Source: Oscillospiraceae bacterium (GTDB lineage: Bacteria; Bacillota; Clostridia; Oscillospirales; Ruminococcaceae). From it: DNA of 64,000 nt. Each line of letters begins with the position of its first letter. Within the stretch, counting starts at the first letter, position 1. The notes beneath the pieces are model-generated. The model saw only the letters and a program-made list of their open reading frames with translations. It made no database searches and was not told the origin of the DNA. Positions 9,263 to 17,344 of the stretch are shown here, piece by piece. The position numbers were made by a program, and so were the translations under genes. Location: NCBI GenBank assembly GCA_017513135.1, contig JAFWDH010000018.1:1-64000 (forward strand). Reading direction: 5' to 3'.

Positions 9263-10851
9263 TCATGCCGAGAAAGAAAGCTTCAGAGACAGAGACTGCA
9301 GCCGCCGAGACAAAGGTTCCTAAAAAGGCTGCGTCAGCATCAAAGGCCAAAAAGGAATCATCAGCCGCTAAGGCAGAGCCGGCCGCAGAAAAGAAACCGA
9401 AGGCACCCAGGAGTCCGAAGAAAAAAGCTCCGGAAGTCAGCGTGCTTTTCGCCTCCAGCGAAGTCGCGCCCTTTGCCGCTTCAGGCGGTCTCGCCGATGT
9501 GGCAGGTTCGCTTCCGGTCTATCTTAACAGGACCGATTGCGATGTGAGAGTTATCCTCCCTCTGTACGGATCGGTCGACGCAAAGTGGCGGGAAAAAATG
9601 AAGTTCCTCACATACTTCTATGTCTCGCTCAGCTGGCGAAGCGTTTACTGCGGCGTGTTTGAGCTGCAGGACAGAGGGGTGACCTATTACTTCATAGATA
9701 ACGAACAGTATTTCATGCGGAATTCGCTTTACGGCGAGTACGATGACGGTGAGCGTTTTGCCTTCTTCTCAAAAGCGGTGATAGAAGCCCTGTGCAGGAT
9801 CGACTTCGAGCCTGACATAATCCACTGCAACGACTGGCAGACTGCTATGATTCCTGTCTATCTGCGTGAATACAGATGGGTCGGAAAGCTTGCAGCGGTG
9901 AAAACCTTGTTCACCATCCACAACATACAGTTCCAGGGACAGTATGATCCCTACATTCTCGGAGACGTCTTCGGGCTTCCCGAGTCCGATCTGCCTCTGA
10001 TGAAATGGAACGGATGTCTCAACCTTATGAAGGCTGCGATAGAGCTTGCGGATAAGGTCAATACAGTAAGTCCGACCTATGCCGGAGAGATCCTGGATCC
10101 ATGGTACTCCTTCGGTCTCGATCCTCTTCTCAGAGGACTTCAGTTCAAACTGTGCGGCATCCTCAACGGCATCGACTTCGATACATGGAACCCCGCGACC
10201 GATAAATCGATACCGGCTAATTATTCCGCAGACGATCAGGAAGGAAAGCTTCAGTGCAAGAGGGATGTGCTCTCGGAGTTCGGACTGGATGATGACGGAA
10301 GACCCCTCGCAGTCATGATCGCAAGGCTTACCGAGCAGAAAGGCGTAGACCTGCTCGCGCCGATACTTGATGAAGTCATCAAGAACGGCGTCCAGGTCGC
10401 GATCCTGGGAACCGGAGACAGCAAATACGAGCGCATGTTCAGCGATATAGCTTCCAGATATCCCGGCAGCTGCTCAGCAAAAATAGCCTTTAATACCGCT
10501 CTCTCCAAGAGGATGTACGCAGGCGCCGACATATTCCTGATGCCCTCCAAGACAGAACCGTGCGGTCTGGCTCAGATGCAGGCAATGCGCTACGGCACGA
10601 TACCCGTAGTCAGAAAGACTGGCGGCCTCTCTGACAGCGTGAGAGACTGCGGCGACGAAAACGGATGGGGCTTTACTTTCCAGAACTATGATGCCTGGGA
10701 TCTCTACGGAGCCATCATACGCGCTAAAGATCTCTATTACGGCAACTGGGATGAATGGAAAGCAGTCAGGACCAGAGCCATGGAATGCGATATGAGCTGG
10801 AGCAGGTCGGCAGAGAGCTACAAGTTCCTGTATAAAGAGATGAAGGGATGA
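9259..10851 (+). CDS. glgA: glycogen synthase (ADP-glucose type, GT5) with a basic N-terminal tail
   Basis: A 530-residue GT5 enzyme that extends glycogen from ADP-glucose. The catalytic fold starts near residue 59; before it is a tail rich in Lys, Ala, Pro and Ser not usual for GlgA. SGGLADV matches the family motif, but the lysine before it in E. coli (K15) is Ala here. C-terminal GTGDSKYERMF, SKTEPCGLAQMQAM and KTGGLSDSV are conserved, including the catalytic Glu. Start is either the GTG at 9259 (GTGA overlap with glgD, six bases after AGAGAAG) or the ATG at 9265. No glgP follows. Confidence 0.93.
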   Translation: MIMPRKKASETETAAAETKVPKKAASASKAKKESSAAKAEPAAEKKPKAPRSPKKKAPEVSVLFASSEVAPFAASGGLADVAGSLPVYLNRTDCDVRVILPLYGSVDAKWREKMKFLTYFYVSLSWRSVYCGVFELQDRGVTYYFIDNEQYFMRNSLYGEYDDGERFAFFSKAVIEALCRIDFEPDIIHCNDWQTAMIPVYLREYRWVGKLAAVKTLFTIHNIQFQGQYDPYILGDVFGLPESDLPLMKWNGCLNLMKAAIELADKVNTVSPTYAGEILDPWYSFGLDPLLRGLQFKLCGILNGIDFDTWNPATDKSIPANYSADDQEGKLQCKRDVLSEFGLDDDGRPLAVMIARLTEQKGVDLLAPILDEVIKNGVQVAILGTGDSKYERMFSDIASRYPGSCSAKIAFNTALSKRMYAGADIFLMPSKTEPCGLAQMQAMRYGTIPVVRKTGGLSDSVRDCGDENGWGFTFQNYDAWDLYGAIIRAKDLYYGNWDEWKAVRTRAMECDMSWSRSAESYKFLYKEMKG

Positions 10852-10880
10852 TTGACCTCACCGGCTTGCGGAAGTACAAT
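10852..10880 (+). promoter_or_regulatory. promoter of mntP
   Basis: TTGACC (10852-10857), 17-base spacer, TACAAT (10875-10880), beginning at the first base after the glgA stop. It implies an mntP leader of about 85 bases. Confidence 0.6.
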
Positions 10881-10899
10881 CTCATAAGTGTCTGAAAAA

Positions 10900-10945
10900 G
10901 TCCCCGGGCACTGCTTCTTTCAACGAAGAGCAAATGTCCGGGGAC
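10900..10945 (+). promoter_or_regulatory. long hairpin in the mntP leader
   Basis: GTCCCCGG (10900-10907) and CCGGGGAC (10938-10945) pair perfectly and the interior can pair further (GCTTC with GAAGAGC). No T-run follows on the plus strand, so it is not a normal glgA terminator; a run of five T follows it only on the minus strand. It lies between the mntP promoter and its ribosome site. Confidence 0.55.
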
Positions 10946-10971
10946 AGTTATGCTGAGTTAACGGAGCTGTC

Positions 10972-11553
10972 ATGACTCTTTCTTTTTTCCTGCAGAACGT
11001 GCTTCTCGGATTCGGTCTGGCTATGGACTCTTTTTCAGTATCGATCGCCGATACGCTGTCCGAGCCGGATATGACGAGAAAAAAAGGTCTGTGCATAGCC
11101 GGGACGTTCGGGTTCTGCCAGGCTGCCTTTCCTCTTATAGGATGGTTCTTCGTCAGGTTTCTGCTGAACATATTCATATTTCTCGAAAAGCTTATCCCCT
11201 GGGCTGCACTGATACTCCTTGCCTATATCGGCGGCAATATGATCAGGGAAGGGCTGTCCGGAGACGATTCTCCTGAAGTCATCGACCACCCCGTGTCTGC
11301 GGCGCAGCTTGCGCTTCAGGGCGTAGCCACTGCGATAGACGCTCTCTCCGTAGGGCTCACCATTGCCGAGTACACATTTATGACTGCCCTTAACAGCGCA
11401 ATTATCGTAGGTATCGTGACGTTTCTCGTCTGCATCGTCGGTCTCAGAATAGGAAAAAAGCTCGGCGAATCCATAGGAGGCAGAGCTTCCGTTCTCGGCG
11501 GATGCATACTCATCCTCATCGGTATAAAAGTACTGCTTGATCACTATCTCTGA
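10972..11553 (+). CDS. mntP: manganese efflux pump MntP
   Basis: A 193-residue inner-membrane protein with six predicted spans in two repeated halves. The family signatures AMDSFSVS (first half) and AIDALSVG (second half) carry the acidic residues needed for Mn(II) export. ACGGAG lies five bases before the ATG. Single gene between glgA and a terminator shared with ruvX. Confidence 0.9.
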   Translation: MTLSFFLQNVLLGFGLAMDSFSVSIADTLSEPDMTRKKGLCIAGTFGFCQAAFPLIGWFFVRFLLNIFIFLEKLIPWAALILLAYIGGNMIREGLSGDDSPEVIDHPVSAAQLALQGVATAIDALSVGLTIAEYTFMTALNSAIIVGIVTFLVCIVGLRIGKKLGESIGGRASVLGGCILILIGIKVLLDHYL

Positions 11554-11561
11554 AGAATATG

Positions 11562-11596
11562 AAAAGCTGCCGGTTCGATGATCCGGCAGCTTTTTT
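11562..11596. terminator. bidirectional terminator between mntP and ruvX
   Basis: GCTGCCGG and CCGGCAGC stem with A-run before and T-run after, so it can end transcripts from both converging genes. Confidence 0.88.
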
Positions 11597-11605
11597 ATCA
11601 TGTGA

Positions 11606-12034
11606 TCAGCGTCTGTTCCTTCGGAAAGCCAGGTAACTGTCAAGTATTATTCTCGCGGCTTCTGAGTCTATGATGCCGCGCTTCTTCTTTCCGGATACAT
11701 CTGCATCCAGAAGATTTCTGTATGCCTGCACCGTTGTGCTGCGCTCATCCCAGAGAACCACTTCTATATCCTTCCCTTCGAGCTCTCTCTCAAGTGCGGA
11801 AGCAAACTTCCTGCACTTTGCCGCTCTCGGCCCTTCAGAGCCATCCATATTCAGGGGAAGTCCTACAACTATCATTCCCGCGCCACGCTCCAGCGCTGTC
11901 TCAGCGGTAGATTCTGCAACAGCGAACATTCCCTTGCCCTGTGCATTACCGATGGGACTCGCGATAGTCTCATTGGAATCACAGATAGCAAGACCTGTCC
12001 TCGCATCACCGTAATCAGCTGCCAGTATCCTCAT
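11606..12034 (-). CDS. ruvX: RuvX/YqgF-family RNase H-like nuclease
   Basis: A 142-residue protein of the YqgF family, linked to 16S rRNA maturation and Holliday-junction resolution. Seen: the first strand with catalytic Asp (AADYGDARTG), VGLPLNMDGSEGPRA, the DERSTT motif, and the C-terminal Asp of DSEAARIIL. Start at 12034 is set by GGAGGGG upstream; the frame is open further but has no other ribosome site. Confidence 0.93.
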   Translation of the reverse strand: MRILAADYGDARTGLAICDSNETIASPIGNAQGKGMFAVAESTAETALERGAGMIVVGLPLNMDGSEGPRAAKCRKFASALERELEGKDIEVVLWDERSTTVQAYRNLLDADVSGKKKRGIIDSEAARIILDSYLAFRRNRR

Positions 12035-12064
12035 TGCATCCCCTCCTTCTTTCTTTCCTGCGAT

Positions 12065-12093
12065 ACTATACCACAAAGCATCCCTTACGACAA
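12065..12093 (-). promoter_or_regulatory. promoter of ruvX
   Basis: Minus strand: TTGTCG (12088-12093), 17-base spacer, TATAGT (12065-12070). The -35 box overlaps the left arm of the inverted repeat at 12090-12120. Confidence 0.55.
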
Positions 12094-12120
12094 AATGGAG
12101 TGCCGTGACAGGCATTTTGT
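12090..12120. promoter_or_regulatory. inverted repeat between divergent ruvX and the amidotransferase gene
   Basis: ACAAAATG (12090-12097) and CATTTTGT (12113-12120) are perfect 8-base arms; an inner TGCC/GGCA pair continues the dyad. The position between two divergent genes suggests a shared operator. Confidence 0.45.
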
Positions 12121-12163
12121 GCTACTATTTATTATCAATACTGAAAATGATGCGGAGAAAAAG

Positions 12164-12874
12164 ATGAGACCTGTGATAGGCGTTACGCCTTATTGGGATA
12201 ATGAAAAAGAACGCATGTGGCTTAGAAAGCAGTACTGCGACAGCATTGCCGCTTCGGGCGGAGCCCCGGTAATATTTCCTCTGACCGATGATGAATCGCT
12301 CATAGACCAGCTTACGGCCATGTGCGACGGATTCATGTTCACCGGCGGCCAGGATGTGTCTCCTTCCATGTACTTTGAGGAACCTTCGGAAGCTCTCGGT
12401 GAGGTCAGCGAGGAAAGAGACCTGATGGAATCAGCCGTCCTAAAACGGGCTATAGAGCAGAACAAGCCCGTCCTTGGGATATGCAGAGGCTTCCAGTTCA
12501 TCAACGCGTATCTGGGAGGATCGCTGTATCAGGATCTGCCTACCCAGTTCGGCACTGAGATCGGTCATTACCAGAAGGAGCCCTATCCTGTCCCTACCCA
12601 TCAGGTGTGGATAGATACGGACACACCGCTTTATAAGCTTTTGGGCGAAAAGGTCATAGCCGTCAACAGTTTTCATCATCAGGGAATAAAGAAACTTGCC
12701 CCCCGACTCATTCCGATGGCAGGAGCTCCTGACGGACTTATAGAAGCATATTACCGCCCGGGTCCCGTTTTTTTCCGTGCTGTACAGTGGCATCCCGAAA
12801 TGATGTACGGAGGATTCGAGCACAGCAGAAAGCTGTTCGGATCATTTGTCGAGGCAGTCATATCAAACAGATAA
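12164..12874 (+). CDS. class I glutamine amidotransferase, gamma-glutamyl-GABA hydrolase (PuuD) type
   Basis: A 236-residue peptidase-C26 protein. The nucleophile is in GICRGFQ, and the His/Glu pair is in QWHPE near the C-terminus. MFTGGQDVSPSMYFEE is typical of the PuuD-like branch, which cleaves gamma-glutamyl amides of amines or GABA. No polyamine genes lie nearby, so the substrate is open. Start at 12164 follows GGAG six bases upstream; the frame opens earlier without a ribosome site. Confidence 0.85.
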   Translation: MRPVIGVTPYWDNEKERMWLRKQYCDSIAASGGAPVIFPLTDDESLIDQLTAMCDGFMFTGGQDVSPSMYFEEPSEALGEVSEERDLMESAVLKRAIEQNKPVLGICRGFQFINAYLGGSLYQDLPTQFGTEIGHYQKEPYPVPTHQVWIDTDTPLYKLLGEKVIAVNSFHHQGIKKLAPRLIPMAGAPDGLIEAYYRPGPVFFRAVQWHPEMMYGGFEHSRKLFGSFVEAVISNR

Positions 12875-12883
12875 AAGAGCATA

Positions 12884-12919
12884 AGAGAGGGCAGGCTCAG
12901 AAGCCTGCCCTCTCTTTAT
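12884..12919. terminator. terminator between the amidotransferase and carboxylesterase genes
   Basis: AGAGAGGGCAGGCT pairs with AGCCTGCCCTCTCT over 14 bases, followed by TTATT on the plus strand; it lies between two converging genes. Confidence 0.8.
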
Positions 12920-12939
12920 TCATGCATTATGCTGCGGTA

Positions 12940-14460
12940 TCAATTGAACTCCTTGCGGAACTCCTCGGTGAGGAAATCCTTGAGATCGTTCTGAGGATCG
13001 ACATAAGGCTGCGGGGTGTCTCCCCAGTACATAATGTTGTGCTCTTCAAGCGTATAGGGTTTCCACTCGGGCTGGGGCAGTCCGGTGATATCCAGTCCGT
13101 TCGGATCGCCCTTCTTGAAGAAGAAGCAGAGCGCATTGCACATCTGGCGGGCCAGGTCGAAATGCTTTCCGGTGAACGGTCTCCAGCACTTTGCCAGGTT
13201 CTCGAAATGGAACCACAGGTCTGAAGAGTGGAACGTTCCGGGATGATCAAATCCGGGCATCTCAGGATTGAACCTGTAGAAGTAGATAGGACGGTCTTTG
13301 CCGTTCTTCTTGTCAAACTCCTTCATGACACGGATCGCGATCTCCGCGCCATTTATTCTTGTGCGGTCCATAGCGGTGGGAACATCGGGTCCGATCAGGT
13401 CCATATATTCATCCACACGGTCCGGGAATGCATGCTCAGCAAGCTTCCTGAAGTCATCCATGCTCTTTGCGACTATGGGTGAGCGTGTCTCACCGACGGT
13501 GCATCCGACGATGAGCGGTACCGGCCAGTCTTTGCGTGTCATGAGCGTCTTATCTGTATCTTCAGTGAGATACACACCGTCAACGCAGGTCATCCACATG
13601 AGATGTTCCTGAGCGCAGAACTCTTCGCACTTGTCTCTGAGGGTGCATGCGTCAATAGCTCTGGCTTCTGCAAGGGTCTTGACACCCATGAAATCGAAGA
13701 ACTTGACGCCGAGCTGCTGGGTCTCCTCGAAGCTGTATTTCCTTATGAAGGAAGTCTTGTAGGGGTTGGCTCCCATTCCGCTCATGATGATGGCTTTCTG
13801 GAAGAGGCCTTCGTTCTGAGGTGAGCACAGCTGAGCAGTGACGCTCATACCGCCGGCAGACTGTCCGCCGATGGTGATGTTCTCAGGATCACCGCCGAAC
13901 GCGGCGATGTTTCTCTTGACCCAGCGGGTTCCTGCCTGCTGGTCCAGATGTCCGAAGTTCGCCGGGGCATCGGGATTCTCAGCGACTATCTCCGGATGTG
14001 TCATGAATCCGAAGCAGTTCAGACGGTAGTTGATAGTTACGACGACTATTCCGCGTCTTGCGATGCGCTCGCCGTCGAACTCCATTTCAGCGGGGTTTCC
14101 TTCTCTGAGACCGCCTCCGAAATACCACACGAATACAGGAAGCTTCTCGTCTGCTTTCTTTGCGGGTGTCCAAACGTTCAGATACAGGCAGTCCTCGTCC
14201 ATCGGGATCTCAGGATCGACGTTCCACTCTCTTGTATAGATATTGGTCTCGTCAAGTCCGGGGATATGCTGCATCGATATCGGGGCGAACTTATAGCAGT
14301 CCAGTACTCCGTCCCAGTCCTTGGCAGGCTGAGGAGCGCGCCAGCGCAGATCGCCTACGGGAGGCGCCGCAAAAGGAATACCCTTGAAGGATGTGATACG
14401 GGGATCAGCGGCGGGAAGGCCTCTGACTACACCGTTCTCAACTTTTACTTCACGTAGCAT
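12940..14460 (-). CDS. type-B carboxylesterase
   Basis: A 506-residue carboxylesterase/lipase-family hydrolase, apparently cytoplasmic (no signal peptide). The triad is complete: S201 in GQSAGG, E324 in GCTVGET and H411 in GTFHSSDL; the oxyanion GGG is at 115-117 and EDCLYLN at 90-95. Two close paralogues occur at 39945-41423 and 41494-43035. The ATG at 14460 has only a weak GAGAGAA ribosome site, with TATAAT (minus strand, 14506-14511) about 45 bases upstream as a possible -10. An MFS transporter gene lies just upstream, suggesting import of an ester substrate. Confidence 0.88.
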   Translation of the reverse strand: MLREVKVENGVVRGLPAADPRITSFKGIPFAAPPVGDLRWRAPQPAKDWDGVLDCYKFAPISMQHIPGLDETNIYTREWNVDPEIPMDEDCLYLNVWTPAKKADEKLPVFVWYFGGGLREGNPAEMEFDGERIARRGIVVVTINYRLNCFGFMTHPEIVAENPDAPANFGHLDQQAGTRWVKRNIAAFGGDPENITIGGQSAGGMSVTAQLCSPQNEGLFQKAIIMSGMGANPYKTSFIRKYSFEETQQLGVKFFDFMGVKTLAEARAIDACTLRDKCEEFCAQEHLMWMTCVDGVYLTEDTDKTLMTRKDWPVPLIVGCTVGETRSPIVAKSMDDFRKLAEHAFPDRVDEYMDLIGPDVPTAMDRTRINGAEIAIRVMKEFDKKNGKDRPIYFYRFNPEMPGFDHPGTFHSSDLWFHFENLAKCWRPFTGKHFDLARQMCNALCFFFKKGDPNGLDITGLPQPEWKPYTLEEHNIMYWGDTPQPYVDPQNDLKDFLTEEFRKEFN

Positions 14461-14624
14461 TTTTCGGTTCTCTCTTTCTTTTTTTATCGGATTACCAGTA
14501 ATTGAATTATACTTTTCCGTCCTTTAAAAGAGAATTGCCGGCCGTTATATTCAGCATCTTTCCCAATGAGGAACGGCATTATTTGTTGAATCTATCGAAG
14601 GCATCTTTTCACATTTCGTGACAA

Positions 14625-14653
14625 ACAAAAAGCGGCGCTCAGGCCGCTTTTTC
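14625..14653 (-). terminator. terminator of the MFS transporter gene
   Basis: Minus strand: AAAAAGCGGC and GCCGCTTTTT with a short loop, right after the stop codon. It separates the transporter from the carboxylesterase transcript. Confidence 0.8.
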
Positions 14654-14665
14654 ATCATTGATGAT

Positions 14666-15997
14666 TCACTGTTCGGGGTGCAGTCTCTTGTATTCTTTTT
14701 TTGCCATCGTAATGGGAATAAGCGTCAGAGGCATCCAGCATGCAGCCACTATGAATGTGACCCAGTTGGCTGAGAAACCCGCTTCTCCGAGCTCATTCTG
14801 CATTGCATATCCGAAGTGGTTGATGAGCCATGAGCCGATGGGAGTACCTATACACATAGGGATGATGACATAGAATATCTGTCTGATACCTTCGCTCTGT
14901 CCGTGCATATTTGCAGGCATGTGGTTCTTGAGCATGACCATCAGCGACTGATAGATGCACATGTATCCGGTGCCGAAAAGGAATATCCCGAGACAGGTCA
15001 CCGGGGTGCTCCTGACCCAGACTATGCAGAGGCCCATAATGGTCAGAGCCACCGATCCGTACATCACATTGTAGAACTTGCCGTTATCCAGGTATCTGCT
15101 GCAAAGGAATGTCAGAGGAAGCGCCGCAATAAGAGGAAGCCCAAGCACAAGTCCGGCATTTCCGGTGGAATAACCCTGAGTATATACAAGGAAATTCGTA
15201 AGATGTGAGAAATACATCTGGAATCCGATAAAATACACAGAGAAGATCAGGCAGATCAGCTTCATCATGCGGTTCTCCTTGAGAACATTGAAGTTGAACG
15301 CTGAGAACACCTGATGCCAGAACCCCTTCGGGTCTCTGTTTTCCTTGAGGTCCGGCGCATCCTTTACCATGAATACCACACAGACACTCATAAGTATCAG
15401 GAAAACGCCGAGGATCAGGAAGAAGTTGAAATAGTCCACCTTTTCTATGATCTTGCCGAAAAACAGGCCTCCCATTATGGTGCCGGCAACGGGCAGAACG
15501 GCTACCACAGCGCCCATCTTCCCGCGGTTGCCCTCTTCCGTGATATCAGTCGTCCAGGCTATGAATCCCGAGTCGTTTGCCATCGCTCCGATGAAGCTCA
15601 TCAGGCAGTCACCGGCTACGACCGCGACGGTCAGCATAAGCATCTTGCTGTGATCGAGGTATTCGGTAAGTCCGAAAAGAACAACGGTTATTCCCCAGAA
15701 AGCATACCCTATCAGCATCTGAGGTCTTCTCCTCGCCAGCCTGTCTCCCATAGTTCCCCATACGAAACACCCGAAAGTGCTGGCCATTGCCGACAGCGCG
15801 ACCATCCATGAGATGATATTGGGATCCGGAGCTATCTTGGAATAGATGTAATTGGGATACCAGGTATTCTCGACGCACCAGACCAGCTGGCCCGCGAGCC
15901 CTACCACGACCACAAAGAACCATTCCTTGGCTGTAAGCACACGCAGTCCTTTCTCATTGCGGTGGATCTCAAGCGTGTGTTTGTTTTTGTCTGCCAT
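14666..15997 (-). CDS. MFS transporter
   Basis: A 443-residue integral membrane protein with about 12 predicted spans. The GDRLARRRP loop between spans 2 and 3 is the major-facilitator signature. The substrate is not readable from the sequence; location beside a carboxylesterase suggests an organic ester or its product. The start has GGAG eight bases upstream. Confidence 0.8.
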   Translation of the reverse strand: MADKNKHTLEIHRNEKGLRVLTAKEWFFVVVVGLAGQLVWCVENTWYPNYIYSKIAPDPNIISWMVALSAMASTFGCFVWGTMGDRLARRRPQMLIGYAFWGITVVLFGLTEYLDHSKMLMLTVAVVAGDCLMSFIGAMANDSGFIAWTTDITEEGNRGKMGAVVAVLPVAGTIMGGLFFGKIIEKVDYFNFFLILGVFLILMSVCVVFMVKDAPDLKENRDPKGFWHQVFSAFNFNVLKENRMMKLICLIFSVYFIGFQMYFSHLTNFLVYTQGYSTGNAGLVLGLPLIAALPLTFLCSRYLDNGKFYNVMYGSVALTIMGLCIVWVRSTPVTCLGIFLFGTGYMCIYQSLMVMLKNHMPANMHGQSEGIRQIFYVIIPMCIGTPIGSWLINHFGYAMQNELGEAGFSANWVTFIVAACWMPLTLIPITMAKKEYKRLHPEQ

Positions 15998-16033
15998 TAC
16001 TCAGTATTCTCCTTGCTGTTTTTTATTGACAGG

Positions 16034-17251
16034 TTATTTTACTTCCCTAAGCCCTTCACCCTTCAGGTAGTAGATCGCCTGGGTGTATTTATACGGGTTG
16101 AATCCCTTGGCTCCGATGAGAAAGTAAGAGTTCTCTCTGGTGGATATGATGAGCTTTCTCCCGCTGACTGGAGACACGATGTCTATACTTGAGAGCTCGA
16201 GAGTGCGCTCGTTTCCGTTAGACATACAGAAACTCACGGCATTTCTGTCCAGTCTCAGATAACCGATCCCAAGTATGACCCTCTTTCCGATACTCCTGTC
16301 GGATATCGTGAATCTGACTCCGTCATCCTCGAATATGTACTGATCGTAATCAGTAACCACTCTCTCCACATGCTCTTTCTGCATATCCAGCCACTCTGAC
16401 ATCAGCCTGATCTTAACGCTGCTGTCATCGAAACTGAAAGTCAGATCCTCATTGTATGTACCGGTCAGGCCGCACTGCGTGCATCTGAACCCGGTGCCCG
16501 ATGATACTATCGAACTGACCGCGCCGCAGCGGGGACAGATGTACACTGCGCTCTCGATCGATTCTGCCCGTCTTTTCGAGATATATCTGTGCTCTGAGGG
16601 AGGAGGGCTGACCGTGAGTTTTTCCACTATGATGCCGTGCAGCTCCTCATCTGACATCTGCGCTATCTCTTCCGCTGTCAGGACCTGCACTTCACGGCAT
16701 GTCAGGTATCCCCATCTCGTCTTTGCCGCCCATCGCGGATCGCTGCCGTATCCGCCCTCTATATTGCACAGCGCCAGATCCGCCTTCATGTGTTTAGCGA
16801 GCTGTGCAATGCCGATGTCGATGCTCGTTGGCCTTCCGTCATAAGTCGTGCTGCCCTCCGGGAACACTCCTACGACGCCTCCTTCGGATGCTATCTTCAT
16901 GGCAGCCCTGACAGCCTGTATGTCTCCGCCCTGCTTGCGCTTGGGGATAGGACCGAAAAAGAATGTCAGCAGCTTCGAACTGAAACCGTTCGTAAAAAGG
17001 TTGTCGGTAGCCATGAAGTGTATCGGCCTGTTGTACATCATTGTAAGGAATCCGGGATCCCAGAACGTCTGATGGTTGCAAAGGACAAGATAAGGCCTGT
17101 CCAAGCGCAGCCTTGTGAACCGGAATCTGAATCCCATCTTGATGAAGAAATAAGGGATCATCAGGATCTTCACTATGATAAGTGTGATCCAGTCCCTCTT
17201 TCTGCACCATTTTCTCTGTTTTCTTCTTTTAGGTCTGTCTTTCTGCGGCAT
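16034..17251 (-). CDS. PlsC-type acyltransferase fused to a zinc ribbon and a C-terminal beta-rich domain
   Basis: A 405-residue protein. N-terminal hydrophobic anchor (about 21-40), then a 1-acylglycerol-3-phosphate acyltransferase domain with the HX4D motif NHQTFWD (H60, D65) and FPEGSTT (131-136). After about residue 235 comes a zinc ribbon (C239, C242, C257, C260) and a beta-rich stretch to the end. Plain PlsC proteins end near residue 240, so the tail is an addition. Start at 17251 is supported by a promoter 30 bases upstream rather than by a clear ribosome site; a GTG directly before it is an alternative. Confidence 0.82.
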   Translation of the reverse strand: MPQKDRPKRRKQRKWCRKRDWITLIIVKILMIPYFFIKMGFRFRFTRLRLDRPYLVLCNHQTFWDPGFLTMMYNRPIHFMATDNLFTNGFSSKLLTFFFGPIPKRKQGGDIQAVRAAMKIASEGGVVGVFPEGSTTYDGRPTSIDIGIAQLAKHMKADLALCNIEGGYGSDPRWAAKTRWGYLTCREVQVLTAEEIAQMSDEELHGIIVEKLTVSPPPSEHRYISKRRAESIESAVYICPRCGAVSSIVSSGTGFRCTQCGLTGTYNEDLTFSFDDSSVKIRLMSEWLDMQKEHVERVVTDYDQYIFEDDGVRFTISDRSIGKRVILGIGYLRLDRNAVSFCMSNGNERTLELSSIDIVSPVSGRKLIISTRENSYFLIGAKGFNPYKYTQAIYYLKGEGLREVK

Positions 17252-17287
17252 CACTGAAAGATCCAATCTGTCTTTAATCCAAAGAGA

Positions 17288-17317
17288 ATTATAAGCAACG
17301 ACGCCCCGAAACTGCAA
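17288..17317 (-). promoter_or_regulatory. candidate promoter of the PlsC-like gene
   Basis: Minus strand: TTGCAG (17312-17317), 18-base spacer, TATAAT (17288-17293). The -35 box lies inside the loop and arm of the hairpin at 17302-17328. Confidence 0.45.
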
Positions 17318-17328
17318 GTTTCGGGGCG
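17302..17328 (-). terminator. strong hairpin after the ABC exporter genes
   Basis: CGCCCCGAAACT and AGTTTCGGGGCG form a perfect 12-base stem with a 3-base loop. On the minus strand the following T-tract is weak; on the plus strand it is better, although no plus gene ends here. Confidence 0.55.
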
Positions 17329-17344
17329 GTGTTTTTATGTTTTT

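Noticed and set aside
10900..10945. glgA terminator
   Set aside because: The hairpin has no T-run on the plus strand and lies downstream of the mntP promoter, so I list it as a leader structure.
10881..10971. yybP-ykoY manganese riboswitch before mntP
   Set aside because: The conserved loop sequences of that riboswitch are not present in the leader.
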